Source: Ekhidna sp.
GTDB lineage: Bacteria > Bacteroidota > Bacteroidia > Cytophagales > Cyclobacteriaceae
Length of the DNA stretch: 6,520 nucleotides
Direction of reading: 5' to 3'
Assembly (NCBI GenBank): GCA_028821635.1
Contig: JAPPDO010000411.1
Coordinates: 1 to 6,520, forward strand
Positions 1-6,295 of this stretch are shown in pieces (position 1 is the stretch's first letter; each line of letters starts with the position of its first letter). The translations under genes and the position numbers were made by a program. The notes beneath the pieces are model-generated. The model did no database searches and was not told the DNA's origin. It saw nothing but the letters and a program-made list of their open reading frames with translations.

Positions 1-136
1 TATCCTGCTGTTTTATAAAACTTATTTTGAGTGACTCATTAAGACACCATGCTAACTTATATTCTTTTTTGCTACAGACAAGGCCTAGCAGTTCAAAATC
101 AACTTCGTATTCACTATCTAACTTATTCTTTTTCAT
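1..136 (-). CDS. IPExxxVDY family protein, N-terminal fragment (runs off left edge)
   Basis: The complement of 136 down to 2 reads 45 uninterrupted codons, beginning MKKNKLDSEYEVDFELLGLV and ending ISFIKQQD at the window edge. The opening charged stretch, the DFELLGL segment and the KKEYKLAWCLN segment resemble the start of the small uncharacterised IPExxxVDY proteins of Bacteroidota. The motif that names the family is near the C-terminus and lies outside this window, so the assignment rests on N-terminal resemblance and position. Genes of this family commonly sit near acpP-fabF-rnc or pyruvate kinase in this phylum. Here it is divergent from acpP, with 112 bp between the two start codons. 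The ATG at 136 was chosen because an in-frame stop lies at 157-155; a GTG at 145 is the only other upstream start. No Shine-Dalgarno site is visible. The function of the family is unknown to me. Confidence 0.72.
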   Translation of the reverse strand, partial: MKKNKLDSEYEVDFELLGLVCSKKEYKLAWCLNESLKISFIKQQD

Positions 137-183
137 GCCATTCACAGGAACCGGCTATTTCAACTATCCGTAACAGGGAAAAC

Positions 184-191
184 TAAGTTTG
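184..191 (+). promoter_or_regulatory. Candidate -7 element of the acpP operon promoter
   Basis: The sequence TAAGTTTG matches the Bacteroidota primary sigma factor -7 consensus TAnnTTTG exactly. It lies about 58 bp before the acpP ATG, which would give a leader of roughly 50 nt. The -33 element is weak: there is no TTG at the expected spacing, only a TTTCAA stretch at 158-163. The position in the divergent gap before a highly expressed operon supports the call, but an 8-base match with four free or T-rich positions can occur by chance in AT-rich DNA. Confidence 0.4.
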
Positions 192-248
192 ATTTTAATG
201 TCTTTATCTATTTCTTTGCAATACATTTTTTAACCAACCATTATGCAA

Positions 249-485
249 ATGTCTGAAATAGCACAAAAAGTAACATCAATCATTGTTGACAAACTCGGCG
301 TAGAAGAGTCCGAAGTCACTCCTGAAGCAAGTTTCACCAATGATCTGGGGGCTGATTCACTTGATACAGTTGAATTAATCATGGAATTCGAGAAGGAATT
401 CAATATATCTATACCGGACGAGCAGGCGGAAAATATCGCCACCGTCGGTAATGCTATCTCTTATTTAGAAGAAAACGTTAAATAA
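249..485 (+). CDS. acpP: Acyl carrier protein
   Basis: Acyl carrier protein is the small acidic cytoplasmic carrier that holds fatty-acyl intermediates on a 4'-phosphopantetheine arm during type II fatty acid synthesis. The product is 78 residues, the usual family length. The attachment motif [15 protein letters not shown] is intact, with the modified serine at residue 37. The acidic helix II region that docks partner enzymes follows it. Two ATGs lie six bases apart, at 243 and 249. The second is chosen because it gives the usual MSEIAQKV N-terminus; the first would add Met-Gln. Neither has a clear Shine-Dalgarno site. It is the first gene of the operon, 24 nt ahead of fabF, whose product uses it as substrate carrier. 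Identity is essentially certain; only the start is open by two codons. Confidence 0.97.
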   Translation: MSEIAQKVTSIIVDKLGVEESEVTPEASFTNDLGADSLDTVELIMEFEKEFNISIPDEQAENIATVGNAISYLEENVK

Positions 486-509
486 GTCTCACTTCGCAAA
501 ACACGTTTC

Positions 510-1763
510 ATGGAATTAAAGCGAGTCGTTATAACTGGAATTGGTGCCATTACACCTTTGGGGAATACGGTAGAGAAATACTGGGATTCACTGGCCAAAG
601 GTGTAAGTGGTGCGGCTCTTATTACTCGTTTTAACACCGAAAAGTATAAAACAAAATTTGCTTGTGAAGTTAAAGGCTTCAACGCACTTGACCATTTTGA
701 GCGTAAAGAAGCAAGAAAAATGGATCCTAACACCCATTACGGGATGGTAGCCGGCAAGCAAGCCATTGATGATTCAGGACTAGATCTTGAAATTCTGGAT
801 AAGTCTAAAGTTGGCGTGATCTGGGGGTCAGGCATTGGGGGATTTAGCACCTTTCAAAATGAAGTAGTGAACTTTACTAAAGGAGGTGATACGCCCAGGT
901 TCAATCCATTCTTTGTCCCCAAGATGATAACCGATATCACTCCGGGTTTGCTGTCTATTAAATATGGCTTCATGGGGCCAAATTTTGCTACTGTTTCGGC
1001 TTGTGCCTCTTCGAATAATGCCATCACAGATGCCTACACATACATTCAGACCCGAAAAGCGAATGCTATCTTAGCCGGAGGCTCTGAGGCTGGAATCATC
1101 GAATCAGGCATTGGGGGCTTCAATGCAATGAGGGCACTTTCAGAAAGAAACGACTCTCCGGAAACGGCCTCAAGACCTTATGATAAAGATCGAGACGGCT
1201 TCGTGCTAGGTGAGGGATCAGGGGCAATTATTCTGGAGGAGTTAAAGCATGCCAAAGCTAGAGGAGCAAAAATCTACGCAGAGATTCTTGGAAGTGGAAT
1301 GTCTGCGGATGCTCATCACATTACACTTCCCCACCCCGAAGGAGCAGGTATTGAACTGGTAATGAAGAATGCGCTAAATGATGCTAACCTCACTCCCAAC
1401 AAAATTGATTATTTGAATACACACGGCACCTCCACCTTGATGGGTGACGTTGGAGAAGTAAAAGCTGCACAACGTGTTTTAGGAGATCATGTTTACAATA
1501 TAAACATTAGTTCTACTAAATCAATGACCGGCCACTTGCTTGGTGCTGCCGGTGCCATTGAGTTTATCGCTTGCCTGATGGCAATCCAGAAAGGTATCAT
1601 TCCACCAACCATCAATCATTTTACTGACGATCCTGCAATTGATTCAAGGCTGAACCTGACATTCAATAAGGCTCAGGAAAAGGAAGTAAATATTGCGATG
1701 AGCAACGCATTTGGGTTCGGAGGCCACAATACCTCAATCATCATTGGTAAATACAGCGAATAA
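510..1763 (+). CDS. fabF: 3-oxoacyl-[acyl-carrier-protein] synthase II (KASII)
   Basis: FabF condenses malonyl-ACP with an acyl-ACP to extend the chain by two carbons in type II fatty acid synthesis in the cytoplasm. The 417-residue length is normal for the family and both halves of the thiolase fold are present. The catalytic cysteine is C165 in TVSACASSNNA. The two catalytic histidines are H305 in NTHGTST and H342 in STKSMTGHLLGAAGA, with the conserved lysine at K337. The C-terminal glycine-rich loop NAFGFGGHNTS carries the probable gatekeeper phenylalanine F403. Having Cys-His-His rather than a glutamine in place of cysteine argues against a chain-length-factor paralogue. The start MELKRVVITGIGA is the usual Bacteroidota one. 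The gene follows acpP by 24 nt and its TAA stop directly abuts the rnc start, so it is very likely cotranscribed with both. Confidence 0.97.
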   Translation: MELKRVVITGIGAITPLGNTVEKYWDSLAKGVSGAALITRFNTEKYKTKFACEVKGFNALDHFERKEARKMDPNTHYGMVAGKQAIDDSGLDLEILDKSKVGVIWGSGIGGFSTFQNEVVNFTKGGDTPRFNPFFVPKMITDITPGLLSIKYGFMGPNFATVSACASSNNAITDAYTYIQTRKANAILAGGSEAGIIESGIGGFNAMRALSERNDSPETASRPYDKDRDGFVLGEGSGAIILEELKHAKARGAKIYAEILGSGMSADAHHITLPHPEGAGIELVMKNALNDANLTPNKIDYLNTHGTSTLMGDVGEVKAAQRVLGDHVYNINISSTKSMTGHLLGAAGAIEFIACLMAIQKGIIPPTINHFTDDPAIDSRLNLTFNKAQEKEVNIAMSNAFGFGGHNTSIIIGKYSE

Positions 1764-2489
1764 GTGAGTTCATTTCCCAAACGACTATCGGGAAGGCTGC
1801 TTATTTCATTCAAATCTGAAAAAAAACTACGCAAATCATTTAAATCAATCAGTGGTCTCGTACCTAATAACCTGACATTGTATAAACAAGCAATGCGCCA
1901 CAGCAGTGTGGCTAAGCTAAATGAACGAGGTATTAAAGACTCTTACGAGCGCCTTGAGTATCTTGGAGATGCCATTCTGGGCATGATCGTTGCTGAGTAT
2001 CTTTTTTATTTGTATCCTTTTGAGAAGGAGGGTTTTTTGACAGAAATCCGATCGAAAATTGTCAATCGGGAGGCACTTAACCGCCTTGCTGAAAAAATCG
2101 GCTTGAAGGAGTTTGTTCAGTTTGATCAAATCGGTTGTCGTCACCGTTTCATTTATGGCGACTGTATGGAAGCATTCATCGGGGCTATTTATCTTGATCA
2201 TGGTTTTCATTCCTGCAGAAATTTTGTTATTCGGAAACTCATCAAACCTCATTATAATATCGAAGCACTCATATCAACGATTACAAATTATAAGAGCAAA
2301 CTCTTAGAATGGTCACAAAAAACAAACAAAAACCTGAGATTTAAAATTATAAATAAGCAGGATAGAACATTTACCGCACAGGTTATGATTGATAAAGAGA
2401 TGATGGCAAAAGGATTCGGGTCCAGTAAGAAAAAAGCAGAGCAGGATGCTGCAAGAAGAACCTATGAACAACTTAGCCTCGGCAGATGA
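1764..2489 (+). CDS. rnc: Ribonuclease III
   Basis: RNase III cleaves double-stranded RNA, including rRNA precursors and some mRNAs, as a Mg2+-dependent homodimer. The product is 241 residues. The endonuclease domain spans about residues 30-165, with the signature YERLEYLGDAILG (E62, E65, D69), an EGFL segment containing E89, and the second acidic pair in GDCMEAFIGAIYLD (D133, E136). All expected metal-binding acids are therefore present. The C-terminal double-stranded RNA-binding domain covers about 175-238 and ends in the typical GSSKKKAEQDAARRTYEQL helix. The start is taken as GTG at 1764, directly after the fabF stop and in the same frame, so no start further upstream is possible. It gives a basic leader of about 30 residues as seen in Bacteroidota homologues; the next ATG would cut into the domain. 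The last four bases overlap nadE. Confidence 0.95.
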   Translation: MSSFPKRLSGRLLISFKSEKKLRKSFKSISGLVPNNLTLYKQAMRHSSVAKLNERGIKDSYERLEYLGDAILGMIVAEYLFYLYPFEKEGFLTEIRSKIVNREALNRLAEKIGLKEFVQFDQIGCRHRFIYGDCMEAFIGAIYLDHGFHSCRNFVIRKLIKPHYNIEALISTITNYKSKLLEWSQKTNKNLRFKIINKQDRTFTAQVMIDKEMMAKGFGSSKKKAEQDAARRTYEQLSLGR

Positions 2490-4312
2490 GTGCTCGCCTT
2501 AAACTTGCAGGTGCCTGCCTCAACCAAACACCCATTGACTGGGCAAACAATCTTAGAAATATTGAACAAGCGATTAATCAGGCAAAAAGCGAGCATGTAG
2601 CTATTCTTTGTTTACCTGAGCTCTGCATAACAGGATATGGCTGTGAAGACCTCTTTTTAGGTGAATGGCTGCCGGAGATAGCTTTACAAAAGTTACTACA
2701 GATAGTTCCCCTTACTGACGAAATTGCCGTTGCAGTGGGGCTACCTTACCGACTGAACGGAAAAAATTATAATACTACCTGTTTCATTTCAAAACGTGAG
2801 GTTAAAGGATTCTACGCCAAGCAGATACTCGCTAATAAGGGAGTTCATTACGAACCCCGGTGGTTTACTGCCTGGAAGGCAGGTGAGGTAATAGAATTGG
2901 AGTTCAATGGGGGAAAGTGCCCTTTTGGTCATATCACAGTTGAGGAGCAGGGAATTAAAATCGGCTTTGAAATCTGTGAAGATGCCTGGCATACGAACAG
3001 ACCTTGTAAGCTGCTAAATGAAAAAGTTGATCTTATCCTAAATCCCAGCGCATCTCATTTTGCTTTTGATAAAGCCAACTTTAGAGAATCCCTCGTGATC
3101 GAAAGTGCCAAAAAATTTAACTGTGTCTATCTCTATTCCAACTTATTGGGAAATGAAGCCGGCAGAATGATATACGACGGAGATGTATTGATTGCGCAAA
3201 AAGGAAACCTGATTGGGAGAAATCACCGGCTTTGGTTTTATGATTTTAAATTATTGAGCGTAGAAGTCGATTTTGATACAGATACGGCCATCCCTAACAT
3301 CAAGCCAACTTATAGCGATCAAAAGGAAGAGTTCACACATGCTGCGGGACTGGCCCTGTTTGATTATTGCAGAAAAAGTAACAGCAGGGGTTTTGTCTTA
3401 TCCCTCAGTGGGGGTGCTGATAGTAGTACGATAGCCACCCTCGTGGCCTTTTCCATTAAAACTGCATTACAACAATTAGGCAAGGAGGCTTTTGAACAAA
3501 AACTTGGATTTCCGTTAGCAGGCAAAGACACAAAAGAGATCACTAAACAACTGCTCACGACTGCTTATCAGGCAACGAAGAACTCTTCTGAAGCCACCTT
3601 TAATGCTGCCAAAAATTTAGCCAAGTGCCTCGGAGCAACTTTCTATCACTGGACTATTGATGAGATAGTAAGCCTTTACTCTTCCACCATTGAAAGAGCT
3701 ACGGGTAGAAAACTTACCTGGAAACAGGACGATGTCACCCTCCAGAATATTCAGGCTCGTTCCCGATCCCCTGTTATCTGGATGCTGGCTAATCTGGAAA
3801 ATAAACTTCTTTTAGCCACTTCCAACCGAAACGAAGGAGACACAGGCTACACTACTATGGACGGAGATACCAGTGGCGGCATCTCTCCGATAGCAGGAGT
3901 AAGCAAGTACTTTATTTTGCAATGGCTAAAATATGCTCAAAAAGAGTTGGGTTTCGACGGATTAGAACAAGTTAATGGCCTCACCCCTACCGCAGAACTA
4001 CGACCTCCTGATCGGCACCAGACAGATGAGGAAGACCTTATGCCTTACGAAGTATTAGTAAATATTGAACGAGAAGCCATCCTAAACAGAAAATCTCCAA
4101 GCCAGGTCTTCAATTTATTGAAGGAAAAGTATGATCAGGAACCTCTCAAAAGCCGGATAAAGAAATTTTATCGCCTTTGGGCACACAATCAGTGGAAAAG
4201 AGAACGCTATGCTCCCGGTTTTCACTTTGATGACTTCAACATAGACCCTCGCTCGTGGTATCGCTTTCCCATCCTAAATGGAGGATATTTAGAAGAGTTA
4301 AATGAGCTATGA
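2486..4312 (+). CDS. nadE: Glutamine-dependent NAD+ synthetase
   Basis: NadE catalyses the last step of NAD+ synthesis: ATP-dependent amidation of nicotinic acid adenine dinucleotide, using ammonia released from glutamine. The 608-residue product has the two-domain, glutamine-using architecture. Residues about 5-270 form a nitrilase-type glutaminase with the Glu-Lys-Cys triad: E45 in LPELCITGYGCED, K112 in YAKQILANKG, and C164 in GFEICEDAW. Residues about 285-600 form the synthetase domain. This has the ATP pyrophosphatase loop SLSGGADSS at 306-314, the LATSNRNEGDTGYTTMDGD segment at 443-461, and TPTAELRPPDRHQTDEEDLMPY at 500-521. All catalytic residues look intact. The start overlaps the rnc stop as ATGA, which suggests translational coupling. 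It appears to be the last gene of the operon, because a convergent gene begins 2 bp beyond its stop. Confidence 0.96.
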   Translation: MSARLKLAGACLNQTPIDWANNLRNIEQAINQAKSEHVAILCLPELCITGYGCEDLFLGEWLPEIALQKLLQIVPLTDEIAVAVGLPYRLNGKNYNTTCFISKREVKGFYAKQILANKGVHYEPRWFTAWKAGEVIELEFNGGKCPFGHITVEEQGIKIGFEICEDAWHTNRPCKLLNEKVDLILNPSASHFAFDKANFRESLVIESAKKFNCVYLYSNLLGNEAGRMIYDGDVLIAQKGNLIGRNHRLWFYDFKLLSVEVDFDTDTAIPNIKPTYSDQKEEFTHAAGLALFDYCRKSNSRGFVLSLSGGADSSTIATLVAFSIKTALQQLGKEAFEQKLGFPLAGKDTKEITKQLLTTAYQATKNSSEATFNAAKNLAKCLGATFYHWTIDEIVSLYSSTIERATGRKLTWKQDDVTLQNIQARSRSPVIWMLANLENKLLLATSNRNEGDTGYTTMDGDTSGGISPIAGVSKYFILQWLKYAQKELGFDGLEQVNGLTPTAELRPPDRHQTDEEDLMPYEVLVNIEREAILNRKSPSQVFNLLKEKYDQEPLKSRIKKFYRLWAHNQWKRERYAPGFHFDDFNIDPRSWYRFPILNGGYLEELNEL

Positions 4313-4314
4313 AT

Positions 4315-5715
4315 TTACTTAGGTTCCGTCTCGCTCACCGTTGGAGTTCCTGTCTCAACAATAGCTTTAAATCCTCCTGCAACGTTAATCAAATGATGGA
4401 ATCCCTCGGATTTAAGAATAGAAGCTGCAATCATTGATCGATACCCACTTGCACAATGGATATAATACTGTTTTTCTCTAGTAATCCGGCCTGTGTTTTC
4501 ACGGATGTAGCTGAGCGGGAAATTCTGCGCATTCTCCACATGCCGAACTTCATACTCTGACTGTTTTCTTACGTCAAGTACGTTTAATTCTTCTCTTTCA
4601 TAAATATCCGCAAATTCAAAAGCTGTGATTGATTTAACTACCTCTATCGCTTTGCCGGCTTTTCTCCATGTGTCAAATGCTCCTTTCAAATAACCTAATG
4701 TATTGTCAAATCCCACTCGAGACAACCTGGTGACTACTTCCTCCTCTCTTCCATTATCTGCGATGAAGATAAGTGGCTGCTGTCGTTGCGGTATCAAAGT
4801 GCCCACCCAAGGTGCGAAACCTCCATCAATACCGATAAAAACGGCATTCGGAATATGACCAAGAGCAAAATCGCCCGGCTTTCGGCAGTCTAATATCAAA
4901 GCCTCTTCGTTATTTGCCATGGCCTCAAAAGTCTCAACATCCAGCGGAACATTTCCCCTTTCAAGAACTTCGTCTACTCCCATGACAGCTGACTTATTCA
5001 TAGCAACATTCCGTGCAAAATATTGAGGAGGGGGAAGCATTCCGTCGGTCACTTCATGTATAAACTCTTCTTTGGTCATGTCCGCACGAAGGGCATAGTT
5101 TGTTTTTTTCTGATTCCCCAAGATGTCCTTTGTCTCTTTGCTCAGATTTTTGCCACAGGCCGATCCCGCACCATGTGCAGGATACACAATAATATCATCA
5201 GGCAGCGTCATAACTTTCTCCCGCAGGCTGTCAAAGAGATAGCCGGCCAGGTCATTTTGAGTGATGTTACCCTTTTGTACCAAATCGGGCCTTCCTACGC
5301 CACCAATAAATAAGGTATCACCACTGAAGATGGCATGTTCTTTTCCATCCTCATCAAAGACTAAATAGGTTGAACTTTCCATCGTATGTCCGGGCGTGTG
5401 AAGCACTTTGATTTTGATATCCCCGAGGTTGAATATCTCTTCGTCTTTTGCCTCATAAATATCGTATGCCGTCTTTGCTCCAGGGCCAAAGATTATCGTT
5501 GCACCGGTTTTTAACGCCAAATCAACATGTCCGGAAACAAAATCCGCATGGAAGTGGGTCTCAAAAATATATTTGATTTTTACTTTCTCCTTTGCTGCTT
5601 TATTGAGATAAGGTCTTGATTCTCTCAATGGATCAACGATAGCAGCTTCACCCTCACTTTCTATGTAATAGGCTCCTTGCGCCAGACAGGGAGTATATAT
5701 CTGTTCAATCTTCAT
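4315..5715 (-). CDS. MBL-fold persulfide dioxygenase with tandem rhodanese domains (CstB-like)
   Basis: The 466-residue protein probably oxidises persulfide and transfers sulfur in sulfide or persulfide detoxification in the cytoplasm. Residues 1-240 are an ETHE1-like metallo-beta-lactamase domain with THFHADFVSGH (H54, H56, D58), HTPGH (H110), SGDTLFIGGVGRPDL (D133) and YPAHGAGSACGK (H181, C187). By comparison with ETHE1-type enzymes, H54, H110 and D133 would hold the iron. Residues about 258-355 are a first rhodanese domain. Its active-site loop reads IADNGREEEVV and has no cysteine, so it should be inactive. Residues about 363-455 are a second rhodanese domain with catalytic C421 in HCASGYRS. 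This MBL, dead rhodanese, live rhodanese order matches Staphylococcus CstB. No sulfide:quinone oxidoreductase or CstR-type regulator is in the window. No signal peptide is visible. A glyoxalase II role is less likely given the rhodanese domains. Confidence 0.88.
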   Translation of the reverse strand: MKIEQIYTPCLAQGAYYIESEGEAAIVDPLRESRPYLNKAAKEKVKIKYIFETHFHADFVSGHVDLALKTGATIIFGPGAKTAYDIYEAKDEEIFNLGDIKIKVLHTPGHTMESSTYLVFDEDGKEHAIFSGDTLFIGGVGRPDLVQKGNITQNDLAGYLFDSLREKVMTLPDDIIVYPAHGAGSACGKNLSKETKDILGNQKKTNYALRADMTKEEFIHEVTDGMLPPPQYFARNVAMNKSAVMGVDEVLERGNVPLDVETFEAMANNEEALILDCRKPGDFALGHIPNAVFIGIDGGFAPWVGTLIPQRQQPLIFIADNGREEEVVTRLSRVGFDNTLGYLKGAFDTWRKAGKAIEVVKSITAFEFADIYEREELNVLDVRKQSEYEVRHVENAQNFPLSYIRENTGRITREKQYYIHCASGYRSMIAASILKSEGFHHLINVAGGFKAIVETGTPTVSETEPK

Positions 5716-5794
5716 TTTTAAATCTTTCTACAGAAGTGTACCGGATGGCCGGGCAACAACGGTCTTAATTTCATTAGTACAAATGACGGAGATA

Positions 5795-5926
5795 TTACTT
5801 AGCAAAAGTGATGATTTCTGATATAAGTTTCGGTTTAAATTCCTCTTTTGTAGCAGATATTTTAACAACGAACTCCAATGTTTGATTTCTAAAGATCAAC
5901 CGTCGTGTTCGCTTTCGTTTCGTCAT
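5795..5926 (-). CDS. Possible small ORF, 43 codons, unknown function
   Basis: The complement of 5926-5795 encodes 43 residues starting MTKRKRTRRLIFRNQTLEF and ending ISEIITFAK before TAA. The first 38 nt overlap the end of the DUF983 gene in another frame, so the basic KRKRTRR start may be only a shadow. The rest lies in the gap after that gene and reads like ordinary protein, with mixed beta-like and helical stretches and no odd repeats. No Shine-Dalgarno site, domain or membrane segment is seen, and I recognise no family. It could be a real translationally coupled small gene, the C-terminal remnant of a decayed gene, or chance. The open length is not rare in AT-rich DNA. Confidence 0.2.
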   Translation of the reverse strand: MTKRKRTRRLIFRNQTLEFVVKISATKEEFKPKLISEIITFAK

Positions 5927-6272
5927 ATTTGACAAAAATATGAATCCACGCTGACCGACTAAATCGAATCACAAGGGGGAAAAGAAGGATTGCTACCATA
6001 GTCACACCTATCAAATACCATGCAGTTGGTGCTTCCGGATACAATACAGCAATGGCTACCGAGACGGCCGCAAATAAGGCAACCTGTAAGCCATAACTTA
6101 AATAAAGAGCCCCGTAATAAAATGAAGGCTCCAAATGGAATGATTGACCACAATGGGTACACTTTTCATACATACTGAGTACCTTTTTAAGATTGTAAGC
6201 TGGGTGTGTAAAAAGATTACCTCTCCTACACCTGGGGCATCTGTGCTTAAAAATATTTTGAATCAGTTTCAT
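5889..6272 (-). CDS. DUF983 family membrane protein
   Basis: This 127-residue protein matches the small DUF983 family in length and layout. Two zinc-ribbon-like pairs come first: C12-P-R-C15 and C38-T-H-C41. They are followed by the family's typical LEPSFYYGALYLSYG segment (residues 47-61). Two membrane helices follow at about 55-78 and 84-102, and then the conserved RFSRSAWIHIFVKYDE end. The product should be an inner-membrane protein with a cytoplasmic or interfacial metal-binding head. The biochemical role of the family is not established, though members are often found near respiratory oxidase genes, which are not visible here. The ATG at 6272 is used because it gives the family's usual short N-terminus before the first CxxC. 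No clear Shine-Dalgarno site is present. It shares strand with the downstream MBL-rhodanese gene, 173 bp away. Confidence 0.85.
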   Translation of the reverse strand: MKLIQNIFKHRCPRCRRGNLFTHPAYNLKKVLSMYEKCTHCGQSFHLEPSFYYGALYLSYGLQVALFAAVSVAIAVLYPEAPTAWYLIGVTMVAILLFPLVIRFSRSAWIHIFVKYDETKANTTVDL

Positions 6273-6295
6273 GATTAAAGTTCAAAATTATTGTT

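Noticed and set aside
1917..2252. Long open frame on the minus strand within rnc (111 codons)
   Set aside because: It is fully antisense to a well-supported RNase III gene and shows no recognisable domain.
4340..4359. Possible terminator hairpin GTTGGAG...CTCAAC near the nadE/MBL convergence
   Set aside because: The stem is only six pairs with a bulge, lies inside the coding end of the MBL gene, and has no T tract on either strand.
5023..5313. Plus-strand frame of 96 codons opposite the MBL domain
   Set aside because: It is antisense to the metal-binding core of the MBL domain, and its translation shows no protein-like motif.
5745..5756. CCGGATGGCCGG as a hairpin or operator
   Set aside because: Only a four-base stem with a four-base loop. 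It is too short to support a regulatory claim.
5959..6162. Minus-strand frame of 67 codons inside the DUF983 gene
   Set aside because: It is an out-of-frame shadow of the DUF983 gene, which has clear family motifs.
6283..6290. Minus-strand TAATTTTG, a TAnnTTTG match upstream of the DUF983 gene
   Set aside because: It ends about 10 bp before the ATG, which would leave almost no leader, and there is no TTG at -33. Chance in AT-rich DNA is likely.
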